The notes beneath the pieces were generated by a model. The model did not search any database, had not been told where the DNA came from, and worked only from the letters and a program-made list of their open reading frames with translations. From NCBI GenBank assembly GCA_903822175.1, contig CAIJOB010000015.1:62001-126000 (forward strand): 64,000 bases of DNA. The letters run 5' to 3'. Shown piece after piece: positions 1-9,744 of this stretch (positions are counted from its first letter, which is position 1; the number at the start of each line of letters is the position of its first letter). Position numbers and translations under genes: made by a program. This DNA comes from an uncultured Alphaproteobacteria bacterium (lineage in GTDB: Bacteria > Pseudomonadota > Alphaproteobacteria > Caulobacterales > Caulobacteraceae).

Positions 1-540
1 GTGAAGCGCAACATCCTGCGGGCGCTGACCAGCGTCGGCGCGCGGGCGACCGTGGTGCCGGCCTCGACCAGCGCCGAGGACATCCTGGCCCGCAAGCCGG
101 ACGGCGTCCTGCTCTCCAACGGCCCCGGCGACCCGGCGGCGACCGGTGAATATGCGGTGCCGCAGATCAGGAAGCTGATCGACAGTGGCACGCCGGTGTT
201 CGGCATTTGCCTCGGCCACCAGATGCTGTCGATCGCGGTGGGCGCTCAAACCGTGAAGATGGAACAGGGCCACCACGGCGCGAACCATCCGGTGAAGGAC
301 CTGACCACCGGCAAGGTGGAGATCGTCTCCATGAACCACGGCTTCACCGTCGACCGCGCCACCCTGCCCGAGCCGGTGGTGGAGACCCACGTCTCGCTCT
401 TCGATGGCACCAACGCCGGCATCGCGCTCAAGAACCGGCCGGTGTTTTCCGTCCAGCACCACCCCGAAGCCTCGCCCGGCCCGACGGACAGCCTCTACCT
501 GTTCGAAAGGTTCGCCGGCCTGATGGACGCCGCGAAGTAG
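1..540 (+). CDS. carA: Carbamoyl-phosphate synthase small subunit, 3' part
   Basis: This is the C-terminal glutamine amidotransferase half of CarA, which hydrolyses glutamine and passes ammonia to CarB for carbamoyl phosphate synthesis in pyrimidine and arginine pathways. The frame is open at the left edge, so the true start lies outside the window; the GTG at position 1 is an internal codon. The class I triad is visible: the nucleophile Cys in FGICLGHQ (codon 208-210) and the His/Glu of HHPEAS near 463. The oligomerising N-terminal domain is missing only because of the window edge. carB is on the same strand at 3207 but is separated by five genes, two clusters of which run the other way. Confidence 0.95.
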   Translation: MKRNILRALTSVGARATVVPASTSAEDILARKPDGVLLSNGPGDPAATGEYAVPQIRKLIDSGTPVFGICLGHQMLSIAVGAQTVKMEQGHHGANHPVKDLTTGKVEIVSMNHGFTVDRATLPEPVVETHVSLFDGTNAGIALKNRPVFSVQHHPEASPGPTDSLYLFERFAGLMDAAK

Positions 541-574
541 CTGAGCCGCAACCTCGGCGCCTCGGGCCCGTTAG

Positions 575-595
575 TCTCCAAACCTAGTTTGGAGA
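575..595. promoter_or_regulatory. 21-bp perfect palindrome over a ribosome binding site
   Basis: Two 9-bp arms (TCTCCAAAC and GTTTGGAGA) flank CTA, forming a perfect dyad between carA and the next gene. The right arm contains the GGAG that serves as ribosome binding site of the gene at 602. It could be an operator, or an RNA hairpin that hides the binding site or ends carA transcription; there is no T-run behind it, which argues against a classical terminator. Confidence 0.5.
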
Positions 596-601
596 TTGAA
601 C

Positions 602-904
602 ATGTTGCGATTTTTCGTTCCCGCCGCAGCTGTGGTGCTGCTGAGCGCGGCGCCCGCCTTGGCGCAGCCGACCCATGGGCCGTCGACCTTGGGCCCGACG
701 CCTGGCGAGCAGAACTCGATGCACACCGGCACGACGGCTTCCAACGGCTCTTCGACCATCGTCACCGACAAGGACGGAACCCATCCCGAGGGTTACCCCG
801 GCTTGTCGCCGGTGAACCACACTTCCGGGTTGAGCGCCGCGAAGATCCATCATCGCCGTCACCACCGCCGCGCGGTGGCCGCGGCTACGACCGCGCCCAA
901 CTAG
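602..904 (+). CDS. Small secreted hypothetical protein
   Basis: The product is 100 residues. It starts with a clear Sec signal peptide (MLRFFVPAAAVVLLSAAPALA, cleavage expected after ALA at about residue 21), followed by a low-complexity Ser/Thr/Gly/Pro stretch and a basic His/Arg-rich patch (HHRRHHRR) near residue 85. The ATG at 602 is preferred over a TTG two codons upstream because GGAG at 591-594 sits seven bases before it. No family is recognised. The protein is probably periplasmic or surface exposed. It lies 61 bp behind carA and faces the anti-sigma gene tail to tail, with 16 bp between stops. Confidence 0.6.
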   Translation: MLRFFVPAAAVVLLSAAPALAQPTHGPSTLGPTPGEQNSMHTGTTASNGSSTIVTDKDGTHPEGYPGLSPVNHTSGLSAAKIHHRRHHRRAVAAATTAPN

Positions 905-920
905 ACGTCGGGCGCCAGCG

Positions 921-1646
921 CTAGATCTTGGCGAGCTTGCCGACGGCGGTGATCGGTCCGGTCGGCACGTCGATCTTCGGCGAGCCGCCAGGCGGCTCGA
1001 TGGAGACGGCGAGCGCCGAGCCGGCGGCCAGCGACGGCAGGAGCTTGTCCGACATCGGCATGGCGACCGTCTTGCCCGGCTGCAGGATGCCCAGAGGCCG
1101 CGGCTTGCCGTCGGCCGGGATCACCCACAGCTCGTGGACGTGGGCCGGATCGTTGTTCGGCGTCACCAGCGAGGTGACGATCAGCGCCTTGCGCGTCGGA
1201 TCATAGGCGGCGACGAACAACGGCACCGGCGCGCCGGACTGGCTGACCAGACTGGCGTCCAGCAGTTGTCCCTGCGGCGGCGGCGTCGCCACCGTCGTCG
1301 GCGGGCGGTTGCCCAGCATGACGGCCGCGGCGATGCTGGCGGCTGCAAGCGTCAACGATCCAGCCGTGGCGCCGCGCCAGAAGCGCAGGCCCCGCTCGGC
1401 CACCGTGTTGTCGTTGGCGCCCAGGGACCTTTCGATCCTCAGCCACAGGTCATGCGGCGCGGGCACATCGACCATGGTTCCGGCCATGGGCGCCAGCCGT
1501 TCGCGCCAGGCTTCCACCTGGGCTGCGAACACCGGCTCACTCGCCATCCGCGTTTCCGCCTGCCTTCGTTCGTCCGAATTGAGAATGCCCAGGGCATGCT
1601 CGGCGGCGAAGGCTTCGGTATCGGTCAGTTCAGGTGCTTCGCTCAT
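921..1646 (-). CDS. Anti-sigma factor, RskA/anti-sigma-K type
   Basis: The 241-residue product is the likely membrane-bound antagonist of the ECF sigma factor encoded just upstream. The N-terminal 80 residues resemble the RskA sigma-binding region (AAEHALGILNSDERRQ), one hydrophobic segment follows at about residues 97-112 (SLTLAAASIAAAVMLG), and the C-terminal part has the RskA-domain signature around HVHELWVIPADGKP. The ATG at 1646 is chosen because it overlaps the sigma stop codon as ATGA, a typical coupling arrangement; an in-frame start four codons upstream is less likely. What releases the sigma factor cannot be read from the sequence. No CxxC zinc motif is present. Confidence 0.85.
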   Translation of the reverse strand: MSEAPELTDTEAFAAEHALGILNSDERRQAETRMASEPVFAAQVEAWRERLAPMAGTMVDVPAPHDLWLRIERSLGANDNTVAERGLRFWRGATAGSLTLAAASIAAAVMLGNRPPTTVATPPPQGQLLDASLVSQSGAPVPLFVAAYDPTRKALIVTSLVTPNNDPAHVHELWVIPADGKPRPLGILQPGKTVAMPMSDKLLPSLAAGSALAVSIEPPGGSPKIDVPTGPITAVGKLAKI

Positions 1647-2209
1647 TGCGACAGACAACCCTTAAGCTTAGCCAGGCCCCGGCGCACCCAGCTCTTTACT
1701 GTTCCTAACGGTGTGTCCATTCGGCGGGCCAACGCCTCATAAGTCACACCCTCGAAAAAGGCGGTGCGAATCACTTTTTCAGTGCGGTCGTCGAGTTCGG
1801 ACAGGCATTGGTGCAGCCTCCCCTCCTCGCCGGCCGTGACCAGCAACGCCTCAGCACTCACGCCGCCATCTGGGATCTCTAAATCCTCGATCTGGTCGGC
1901 GTAGGCCAACGGACCGCGAGCCCGCAGACGGTCAATCGCCCTGTTACGGGCGATCGTGGAGACCCACGTCATGACGCTCGCACGAGCCGCATCGAAGCGG
2001 TCAGCGCGACGCCAAACTGTGACATAGACCTCTTGCAATACGTCCTCGGATTCTTCGCGGTCGGACAAGATACGTAGGCAAACGGCGAAAAGCTTCGCGG
2101 AGGTGGCCTCATAAAGTTGTCGAAGCGCGGCGCGCTCGCCAGCGGCGACGCGGGACATCAGGGCGGCGAGGTCTTCTGGGGTGGTCGCGACGGCCAATGT
2201 AGGGCTCAA
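1643..2209 (-). CDS. ECF RNA polymerase sigma factor (SigK-like)
   Basis: The 188-residue product has the two conserved ECF regions: sigma region 2 with the core-binding and -10 recognition segment (SEDVLQEVYVTVWRRADRFD, then STIARNRAIDRLR) at about residues 50-100, and region 4 with a helix-turn-helix (TYEALARRMDTPLGTVKSWVRRG) at about 150-180. The start is uncertain: the frame opens with TTG at 2209 with only a weak GAGA ahead of it, and an ATG 17 codons inside (MSRVAAGERA) would still keep region 2. It is translationally coupled to the RskA-type anti-sigma gene. Such pairs usually answer to envelope or oxidative stress and autoregulate; the promoter was not identified. Confidence 0.88.
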   Translation of the reverse strand: MSPTLAVATTPEDLAALMSRVAAGERAALRQLYEATSAKLFAVCLRILSDREESEDVLQEVYVTVWRRADRFDAARASVMTWVSTIARNRAIDRLRARGPLAYADQIEDLEIPDGGVSAEALLVTAGEEGRLHQCLSELDDRTEKVIRTAFFEGVTYEALARRMDTPLGTVKSWVRRGLAKLKGCLSQ

Positions 2210-2305
2210 ATCTCACGCAAGCTTGGGTGCAAACGTTGCCCGCTCAGGGCCGCGGGGGCAACCCTCTTACAACCTGCAGACGGTGCGAAAGCCGATCTGC
2301 CCCAA

Positions 2306-2530
2306 TCAGGCCGCGGCTTTTTTCGGCTTCCGGGCGGCCGCGCGCTTCTCCTGAGCGGCGGCCAGACGGACGTCGCGGCGCTCGGCGGCGGCGGCTTCCA
2401 GGGCCGGCAGGAGTTCGGACGCGGCCGCCTGCTGACGCTCATCCCCGCCCTGGGCCAGGCGTTGCGCATTGGCCAGCAGGTTGATCACTTCCACATCGCT
2501 GAGGGTGGGAATCTTCTCGATGAGGGTCAT
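2306..2530 (-). CDS. Small hypothetical cytoplasmic protein
   Basis: A 74-residue product beginning MTLIEKIPTLSDVEVINLLANAQRL. The body is predicted helical and Ala/Arg/Glu rich, ending in a basic tail (EKRAAARKPKKAAA) that could contact nucleic acid. The ATG at 2530 has GGAG about ten bases upstream; a longer frame exists but lacks a better site. The gene is upstream of, and in the same direction as, the ECF sigma gene, 96 bp away, so cotranscription is possible. I recognise no characterised family; the compact acidic N-terminus plus lysine-rich tail looks like small conserved proteins seen in Caulobacterales, which is only an impression. Confidence 0.6.
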   Translation of the reverse strand: MTLIEKIPTLSDVEVINLLANAQRLAQGGDERQQAAASELLPALEAAAAERRDVRLAAAQEKRAAARKPKKAAA

Positions 2531-2809
2531 GGCAAGCGTCTCCGCGGCGGCCGCGAACAACGAGGCCGCACCTTGGTTATATGGCTAAGCCGGCGATTGG
2601 TTTCGAGCTTTCGGCAAAATTTTCGGCCGTCTTGCCTCCCGTTTGGAAATCCTCCACGGTGATTGGCATCGAATTCGTAGCGGTTCGGCCGACTTTCCCC
2701 GCTCCCTAACCTGGGCGCCGGACCTGCCTCCCGACCCCCTTCGGACTTTGATCGTCGGTGCAAATGCTTTGGGCCGGCGGCGATCACCTATCGAAGGACT
2801 TGAACTTAC

Positions 2810-3016
2810 ATGGCTACCGGCACCGTCAAATGGTTCAATGGCGCCAAGGGCTTCGGCTTTATCCAACCGGATGAAGGCGGTCCTGACGTGTTCGTGCACA
2901 TTTCCGCCGTCGAGCGTGCGGGCCTGCGTTCGCTGAACGAAGGCCAGAAGATCACCTACGAGCTCGAGAAGGATCCGCGCAGCGGCAAGTCCGCCGCGGG
3001 TCAGCTGCAAGCCTAA
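2810..3016 (+). CDS. Cold shock domain protein
   Basis: A 68-residue single cold shock domain, the usual family length. Both RNA-binding motifs are present: RNP1 as KGFGFI at residues 13-18 and RNP2 as VFVHI at about 27-31. These proteins bind single-stranded nucleic acid and act as RNA chaperones in the cytoplasm. The gene has an unusually long upstream gap of about 280 bases, consistent with the long regulatory 5' leader common in this family, and a strong intrinsic terminator 44 bp after the stop, so it is probably monocistronic. Whether it is induced by cold or is a constitutive paralogue cannot be told. Confidence 0.95.
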   Translation: MATGTVKWFNGAKGFGFIQPDEGGPDVFVHISAVERAGLRSLNEGQKITYELEKDPRSGKSAAGQLQA

Positions 3017-3059
3017 GGACTACAGATTTGCGGGGGCGACCTCGCCAAGCCACCACAGA

Positions 3060-3094
3060 TGGGCCGGCGCTCCAGCGCCGGCCCATTTTGTTTG
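3060..3094 (+). terminator. Intrinsic terminator of the cold shock gene
   Basis: A perfect 12-bp stem (TGGGCCGGCGCT, loop CC, and its complement at 3074-3085) is followed directly by TTTTGTTTG. This is a textbook rho-independent terminator and insulates carB from the cold shock gene. Confidence 0.9.
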
Positions 3095-3206
3095 CGGGCC
3101 GCGGGGTTGCGCCACCCCGACTCCCTCTCTAAACGGGCGCCTTAACCTGCAGATTTGGTCGGGCCGGCACGTGCAAGCGCGTGGCCGCCCGCGCGCGCGA
3201 GACGAG

Positions 3207-6200
3207 ATGCCCAAGCGTACCGACATTTCTTCGATCCTGATCATCGGCGCGGGGCCGATCGTCATCGGGCAGGCGTGCGAATTCGACTATTCCGGGGTGC
3301 AGGCCTGCAAGGCGCTGCGCGCCGAGGGCTACCGGATCGTGCTGGTGAACTCCAATCCGGCAACGATCATGACCGATCCGGACGTCGCCGACGCCACCTA
3401 CATCGAGCCGATCACGCCCGAGATGGTCGAGAAGATCATCGCCAAGGAGCGCCCTGACGCTCTGCTGCCGACCATGGGCGGCCAGACGGCGCTCAACACC
3501 GCGTTGGCGCTCGATGCGTCCGGCGTGTTGGCGAAATACGGCGTCGAGATGATCGGGGCCCGCGCCGAGGTCATCGACAAGGCCGAAGACCGCCAGAAAT
3601 TCCGCAACGCCATGGACCACCTGGGCCTCGAAAGCCCCAAGTCCAAGGCCGCCCACACCATGGACGAGGCCCTGGAGGGTCTGGAGTTCGTCGGTTTGCC
3701 GGCCATCGTGCGGCCGAGCTTTACGCTCGCTGGCACCGGCGGCGGCATCGCCTACAACGTCGCGGAATTCCGCGAGATCGTCGCCAACGGCCTCGACCTT
3801 TCCCCCACCACCGAGGTCCTCATCGAGGAGAGCGTGCTGGGCTGGAAGGAGTACGAAATGGAGGTCGTCCGCGATAAGGCGGACAACTGCATCATCGTCT
3901 GCTCCATCGAGAACATCGACCCGATGGGGGTGCACACCGGCGACTCGATCACCGTCGCGCCTGCGCTGACCCTGACCGACAAGGAATACCAGCGCATGCG
4001 GGCGGCCTCGATCGCCGTGCTGCGCGAGATCGGCGTCGAGACCGGCGGCTCCAACGTGCAGTTCGCGGTCAATCCCGTCGACGGCCGGATGGTGGTCATC
4101 GAGATGAACCCGCGGGTGTCGCGTTCGTCGGCGCTGGCGTCGAAGGCCACGGGGTTCCCGATCGCCAAGGTCGCCGCGCGGCTGGCGGTTGGCTACACGC
4201 TCGACGAGCTGATGAACGACATCACCGGGGCCACGCCGGCGTCGTTCGAGCCCTCCATCGACTATGTGGTCACCAAGATTCCGCGCTTCGCCTTCGAGAA
4301 GTATCCGGGGGCCGAACCGTACCTGACCACCTCGATGAAGTCGGTGGGCGAGGTCATGGCCATCGGCCGCACCTTCGCCGAGAGCCTGCAGAAGGCCCTG
4401 CGCGGGCTGGAGACCGGGCTTTGCGGCCTGGACGAGATCGAGATCGAGAACGCCGCCGACCCGGAGATGGGCCACGCCGCGGTGCTGCGGGCGCTCGGCC
4501 AGCCGACGCCGGACCGCCTGCTGGTGATCGCCCAGGCGTTCCGCCATGGCCTGTCGGTCGAAGACATCCACGCGGCCTGTTCCTACGAGCCCTGGTTCCT
4601 GCGGCAGATCCAGACCCTGGTGGCCGAAGAGGCGCGGGTGCGCGCCGAGGGCCTGCCGGCGACGGCGCATGGGTTCCGGGCGCTGAAGGCCCAGGGCTTC
4701 TCCGACGCCCGCCTGGCGCAGCTGACCGGCTCGACCGAGGCCCTGGTGCGGGCCGAGCGGCGCGTGCTGGGCGTGCGGCCCGTGTTCAAGCGCATCGACA
4801 CCTGCGCCGGCGAGTTCCGGGCCGAGACGCCCTACATGTACTCGACCTATGAAACCGGCGCGCTGGGCCAGGCGCCGGACTGCGAGAGCGACCCCAGCGA
4901 CCGCAAGAAGGCGATCATCCTGGGCGGCGGACCCAACCGCATCGGCCAGGGGATCGAGTTCGACTACTGCTGCTGCCACGCGGCCTTCGCGCTGGACGAG
5001 ATCGGCGTCGAGTCGATCATGGTGAACTGCAATCCGGAGACGGTGTCGACGGATTACGACACGTCAGATCGCCTGTATTTTGAACCCCTTACGGCAGAGG
5101 ATGTGCTCGAGCTTATCCACGTCGAGCAGTCGAATGGGACCCTGCTGGGCGTCATCGTGCAGTTCGGCGGCCAGACGCCGCTGAAGCTGGCGCAACCGCT
5201 GGAAGACGCCGGCATCCCGATCCTGGGCACCTCGCCCGACGCCATCGATCTGGCCGAGGACCGCGAGCGGTTCCAGCAGCTGCTGCACAAACTGAATATC
5301 GCCCAGCCGATCAACGCCATCGCGCGCAGCCGCGACGAGGCCTTCGCGGGCGCTCATCAGGTCGGCTATCCGGTGGTGATCCGGCCCTCCTATGTGCTCG
5401 GTGGCAGGGCCATGGAGATCGTCCGCGATGACGAGCAGCTCGAGCGCTACATCACCAATGCGGTGAAGGTCAGCGGCGACAGCCCCGTGCTGATCGACCA
5501 GTACCTCTCCCGCGCCACCGAGGTGGACGTGGACGCGCTCTGCGACGCCGATGGCGAGGTCTTCGTGGCCGGGGTCATGGAGCACATCGAGGAAGCCGGC
5601 GTGCACTCCGGCGACAGCGCGTGCTCGCTGCCGCCCTTCTCGCTGAAGCCCGAGACCATCGCCGAGCTGAAGGTCCAGACCACCGCCATGGCCCGCGCCC
5701 TGGAAGTGCGCGGCCTGATGAACGTGCAGTTCGCCATCGAGGAGCCGCACTCCGATAACCCGCGGATCTTCGTCCTGGAGGTCAATCCGCGCGCCAGCCG
5801 CACCGTGCCCTTCGTGGCCAAGACCATCGGCCGGCCGCTCGCCGCCATCGCCGCCAAGGTGATGGCCGGTAAGAAGCTCAGCGAGTTCGATCTGGTGGAG
5901 AAGCCCTTCAACCACATCGCGGTGAAGGAGGCGGTGTTCCCCTTCGCTCGGTTCCCCGGCGTCGACACGGTTCTGGGCCCCGAGATGCGCTCGACCGGCG
6001 AAGTCATGGGCCTGGACTGGGTGCGGCCGGGCGAGACGCTCGCGCCGGCCTTCGCCCGCGCCTTCGCCAAGAGTCAGCTCGGCGGCGGCACGGTGCTGCC
6101 CAAGTCCGGCGCCGTCTTCGTCTCGGTGAAGGACGCCGACAAGCCCTGGGTGCTGGAGCCGGTGCGCCTGTTGCAGGGGCTGGGCTTCAAGATTCTCGCC

Positions 6201-6497
6201 ACCGGCGGCACCGCGACCTACCTGGAAGGCGAAGGGGTCAAGGTCGAGCATGTGAAGAAAGTGCTGGAGGGCCGGCCGCACATCGTCGACGCCATGAAGA
6301 ACGGCGGGGTCCAGCTGGTGTTCAACACCACCGAGGGCCGCCAGTCGCTGGCCGACAGCTTCGAGCTGCGGCGCACGGCGCTGATGATGAAGACGCCCTA
6401 TTACACCACCGCGGCCGGGGCGCTGGCCGCGGCCCAGGCGATCGTGGCGACCGTCGAGGACACCCTCGATGTGCGGCCGCTGCAGAGCTATTCCTAG
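3207..6497 (+). CDS. carB: Carbamoyl-phosphate synthase large subunit
   Basis: The 1096-residue product catalyses ATP-dependent formation of carbamoyl phosphate from bicarbonate and ammonia delivered by CarA. It shows the duplicated ATP-grasp layout: first half from [18 protein letters not shown] (residues 10-30) to about 400, oligomerisation domain to about 550, second half starting [17 protein letters not shown], and the MGS-like allosteric domain from about residue 950 with the TGGTATYL motif. The ATG at 3207 gives the conserved MPKRTDI N-terminus; the frame extends 12 codons further upstream without similarity. Length fits the family. It stands apart from carA, unlike the adjacent carAB of many bacteria. 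Confidence 0.98.
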   Translation: MPKRTDISSILIIGAGPIVIGQACEFDYSGVQACKALRAEGYRIVLVNSNPATIMTDPDVADATYIEPITPEMVEKIIAKERPDALLPTMGGQTALNTALALDASGVLAKYGVEMIGARAEVIDKAEDRQKFRNAMDHLGLESPKSKAAHTMDEALEGLEFVGLPAIVRPSFTLAGTGGGIAYNVAEFREIVANGLDLSPTTEVLIEESVLGWKEYEMEVVRDKADNCIIVCSIENIDPMGVHTGDSITVAPALTLTDKEYQRMRAASIAVLREIGVETGGSNVQFAVNPVDGRMVVIEMNPRVSRSSALASKATGFPIAKVAARLAVGYTLDELMNDITGATPASFEPSIDYVVTKIPRFAFEKYPGAEPYLTTSMKSVGEVMAIGRTFAESLQKALRGLETGLCGLDEIEIENAADPEMGHAAVLRALGQPTPDRLLVIAQAFRHGLSVEDIHAACSYEPWFLRQIQTLVAEEARVRAEGLPATAHGFRALKAQGFSDARLAQLTGSTEALVRAERRVLGVRPVFKRIDTCAGEFRAETPYMYSTYETGALGQAPDCESDPSDRKKAIILGGGPNRIGQGIEFDYCCCHAAFALDEIGVESIMVNCNPETVSTDYDTSDRLYFEPLTAEDVLELIHVEQSNGTLLGVIVQFGGQTPLKLAQPLEDAGIPILGTSPDAIDLAEDRERFQQLLHKLNIAQPINAIARSRDEAFAGAHQVGYPVVIRPSYVLGGRAMEIVRDDEQLERYITNAVKVSGDSPVLIDQYLSRATEVDVDALCDADGEVFVAGVMEHIEEAGVHSGDSACSLPPFSLKPETIAELKVQTTAMARALEVRGLMNVQFAIEEPHSDNPRIFVLEVNPRASRTVPFVAKTIGRPLAAIAAKVMAGKKLSEFDLVEKPFNHIAVKEAVFPFARFPGVDTVLGPEMRSTGEVMGLDWVRPGETLAPAFARAFAKSQLGGGTVLPKSGAVFVSVKDADKPWVLEPVRLLQGLGFKILATGGTATYLEGEGVKVEHVKKVLEGRPHIVDAMKNGGVQLVFNTTEGRQSLADSFELRRTALMMKTPYYTTAAGALAAAQAIVATVEDTLDVRPLQSYS

Positions 6498-6657
6498 GCT
6501 CGCTCGAACCGCGCTCAATCCTAGTCCCACGCGACTAAAACCGAACCGCACCAGCGAGCTATTCTCGTAACGGGTGAATCTTCAACAGCCAGGCTTGGCG
6601 ATATGCCAAGCAGGCCCTGACCGCCGACGACTCCGGCCAATGGGACGCAGCCAGACC

Positions 6658-7239
6658 ATGACCTTCGCAATGATCCGCCGCCTGGCGCCCCTCGCCCTCT
6701 GCGCCGCCGCCCTGGCCGGCGCGACTGCCGCCAAGGCCGACGTGGAATGGACCGTCGACGGGATATTCGACGATGGCGCGACGCTGCACGGCGTCTTCGA
6801 CCTTAACCAGTACGGGGACTTCAGCAGCTACGACATGAACACCTCGGCCGGCCCGGTGATCGGGCCGATCGAATACACGCTTCACGGCGCCGGGGCGCAG
6901 AGCTGGACCTGGCCGAGCAAGGTCGAATTCGAGATCGGCTACACCACCACCCTGCACCTGGAATTCACCGACAACCTGACCCCGGCCGAGGCCAACAACC
7001 CCATCGTCATCGGGCCGTCGTTCGAATGCATCACCTCGTACAGCTGCTTCAACCTGCAGAACGGCCCGACCCGCTATCTCGTGAGTGGCTCGGCGGTCGG
7101 CCGGACGATCCCCGATGACCTGGGCAACGGCAACGGCGGCAATGCGGTGCCCGAACCGGCGTCCTGGGCGCTGATGATCGTGGGCTTCGGCATGGCCGGC
7201 GGCCTGCTGCGCGCGCGCCGCCAAACCATCCTCGCCTGA
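6658..7239 (+). CDS. PEPxxWA-CTERM sorting domain protein
   Basis: The 193-residue product has an N-terminal Sec signal (MIRRLAPLALCAAALAGATAAKA) and a C-terminal sorting signal: VPEPASWALMIVGFG, a hydrophobic segment, and an Arg cluster (RARRQ). That tripartite tail is the PEPxxWA variant of the exosortase-type PEP-CTERM signal, so the protein is expected to be exported and processed at the inner membrane. The central part is beta-rich and has no recognised domain; two Cys (CITSYSC) may form a disulfide. Starts at 6640, 6658 and 6670 are all possible; 6658 leaves a normal-length signal peptide. It follows carB by 160 bp. No exosortase gene is in the window. Confidence 0.85.
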   Translation: MTFAMIRRLAPLALCAAALAGATAAKADVEWTVDGIFDDGATLHGVFDLNQYGDFSSYDMNTSAGPVIGPIEYTLHGAGAQSWTWPSKVEFEIGYTTTLHLEFTDNLTPAEANNPIVIGPSFECITSYSCFNLQNGPTRYLVSGSAVGRTIPDDLGNGNGGNAVPEPASWALMIVGFGMAGGLLRARRQTILA

Positions 7240-7467
7240 AGCGAGCAGAAGGGGCTCGCCTGAGGCGCGGCCGAGCGGTCTCAACCCGCTCTAGTTGACC
7301 AATGTTCCGCCAAGGCGCAGATTCGGCGTCAGAAGCCTGACCGCTACAGGCTCCAAAGGGCGCGCTCCGGCGGCCCCATAGATAGACCGGCCGGAACGAC
7401 GCCGCTTGGCGTCTGACGCAGTCTGGCGGGGGCGAAGAACCCCCAAGCAGATTGGGAAGGACGTTCT

Positions 7468-7635
7468 ATGCACTCCGATCGGACCGAGGTCCGTTCGCAT
7501 CGGCCCAAACATACAGCCGAGCGAATTCAAAGCCTTCTGGGCAAACTGATGCTGGTCGCCGTGGCGGTTCTCGCCGTCGGCATGATCTACGGCATCGTCA
7601 CCACGGGCAGCGTGACGCCCGCCTGGATGCACTGA
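7468..7635 (+). CDS. Small single-pass membrane protein
   Basis: A 55-residue reading frame, ATG to TGA, with GGAAGG at 7455-7460 eight bases upstream. The N-terminal 27 residues are basic and hydrophilic (MHSDRTEVRSHRPKHTAERI), followed by one transmembrane helix (LMLVAVAVLAVGMIYGIV) and a short tail ending TPAWMH. This orientation predicts a cytoplasmic N-terminus. The leader carries two small dyads, GACGCC-gctt-GGCGTC at 7398-7413 and a five-G/five-C pair at 7428-7444, suggesting structured RNA. No family is recognised. Codon use and the good ribosome binding site make a real gene likely. Confidence 0.6.
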   Translation: MHSDRTEVRSHRPKHTAERIQSLLGKLMLVAVAVLAVGMIYGIVTTGSVTPAWMH

Positions 7636-7786
7636 CGCACGGACGGATGACCGGGCTCAGGCGGTCCAGAAGGGCCGGCCGCGCCCGTTGATCCCTATGA
7701 CAAGACCGGGCTGACGCCGCGAGGCTCTGGCGGCAGGCGGCGCTGTGGGCTAGGCCTCCGTTCAACAAAGGAATGGGAGGTCGGTC

Positions 7787-8575
<789 letters not shown>

Positions 8576-8585
8576 CGAGGGGACC

Positions 8586-9086
8586 ATGACGGCGACTTTG
8601 AATGTCATCTTTGGGCCATGCGGCGCGGGCAAGACGACCTACGCCCACGCCTTCGCGCGCCGGGAGAAGGCTGTCGCCTTCATCCTCGACGACTGGATGG
8701 CGCGGATGTTCGCGCCGGACATGCCAGAACCCCTGCAATACGACTGGATGCTGGAGCGGGTGGCGCGCTGCGAGGCGCAGATCTGGTCGGTCGCGGCGGG
8801 GACCATCGCGGCGGGGACCTCGGTGATCCTCGACATCGGCCTGATGCGCATCGCCGATCGTGCCCGGGTGCGCGAGATCGCCGAGGCGACGGGCCTGCCC
8901 CTGCAGTTCCACTTTGTAGACGCCCCGCAGGAGGTGCGCCGCGCGCGGGTCTCCAGCCGCAACGTCGTCCGCGGCGAAAGCTTCGCGATCGAGGTGACCC
9001 CGGATCTCTTCGAATTTATCGAGGGCGTCTACGAGCCGCCCGAGCCTGCCGAACTGACCGGAGCTGTCCTCAGCCTGAGTGATTAG
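8586..9086 (+). CDS. P-loop kinase-like ATP-binding protein
   Basis: A 166-residue protein with a Walker A motif GPCGAGKTT at residues 10-18 and a likely Walker B strand VILDIG near residue 80. Its size and layout match small AAA/zeta-type or gluconate-kinase-like P-loop proteins that phosphorylate small molecules; residues RARVSSRN at about 119-126 could supply the arginine-bearing lid. The substrate is unknown. The ATG is 10 bp after the SDR stop and overlaps no other frame, so the two genes are probably cotranscribed. An antibiotic-type phosphotransferase role is possible but nothing supports it specifically. Confidence 0.75.
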   Translation: MTATLNVIFGPCGAGKTTYAHAFARREKAVAFILDDWMARMFAPDMPEPLQYDWMLERVARCEAQIWSVAAGTIAAGTSVILDIGLMRIADRARVREIAEATGLPLQFHFVDAPQEVRRARVSSRNVVRGESFAIEVTPDLFEFIEGVYEPPEPAELTGAVLSLSD

Positions 9087-9096
9087 GAGCGCCGCC

Positions 9097-9744
9097 ATGA
9101 AGCGCAAGACGTCTGGACCCGTCTTCGCCGCAGCCATGGGATTGGGACTTGCCGCCGGCGCCGCCGCGCGGGCCGCGGAGCGTTTTCCCACGCTGACGCC
9201 CGATCAGATGACGCCCGCCCAGCGCAAGGTCGCCGACGCGATCCTGGCCGGGCCGCGCAAGAGCATCGGCGGGCCGTTCAACACCTGGCTGCGCAGCCCC
9301 GAGCTCGCCGACAAGCTGCAGCAGGTGGGCGAGCATCTGCGGTTCCACTCCAGCGTGCCGCCAAGGCTCAATGAATTCGCGATCCTGATCACCGCCCGCG
9401 CCTGGGATGCGGACTACGAATGGTCGGCGCACTACCCGCTGGCGATGAAGGCCGGTCTCGAACCGTCCGTCGCAGCTGACCTTGCGTCAGGTAGCCGACC
9501 TAAGGCTATGTTGCCGGATGAAACGGCGGTCTACGATTTTGTAACAGAGCTTCGCCGCACCCACCGGGTCAGCGACCCGACCTATGCCGCGGCCAAGACC
9601 GTGCTGGGCGACCAGGGGATCGTCGATCTGGTGGCGCTCAGTGGGTACTACGACCTGGTCTCCATGACCTTGAACACGGCGCAGGTGGCGGCCCCCGCAG
9701 ATGGGCCCCAGCTGCCGCCGCCGAGCAAAGGGGCGAAGCGATGA
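9097..9744 (+). CDS. Exported carboxymuconolactone decarboxylase-like protein
   Basis: The 215-residue product has an N-terminal signal-like segment (MKRKTSGPVFAAAMGLGLAAGAAARAA) followed by a domain resembling the carboxymuconolactone decarboxylase/AhpD fold: PFNTWLRSPELADKLQQVG, then LNEFAILITARAWDADYEW and a His in SAHYPLAM. The AhpD CxxC pair is absent, so peroxidase activity is unlikely; homologues with this layout are usually annotated only by fold. The start at 9097 has AGGAGC nine bases upstream, better than an in-frame ATT six codons earlier. Its stop overlaps the next start as ATGA, indicating translational coupling with the MDR oxidoreductase. Confidence 0.8.
   Translation: MKRKTSGPVFAAAMGLGLAAGAAARAAERFPTLTPDQMTPAQRKVADAILAGPRKSIGGPFNTWLRSPELADKLQQVGEHLRFHSSVPPRLNEFAILITARAWDADYEWSAHYPLAMKAGLEPSVAADLASGSRPKAMLPDETAVYDFVTELRRTHRVSDPTYAAAKTVLGDQGIVDLVALSGYYDLVSMTLNTAQVAAPADGPQLPPPSKGAKR

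Noticed and set aside
3129..6551. Long open frames on the minus strand across carB (616 and 495 codons).
   Set aside because: They are antisense to a fully supported carB and rich in His, Arg, Asp and Gly, the usual product of reading high-GC codons backwards; no family resemblance.
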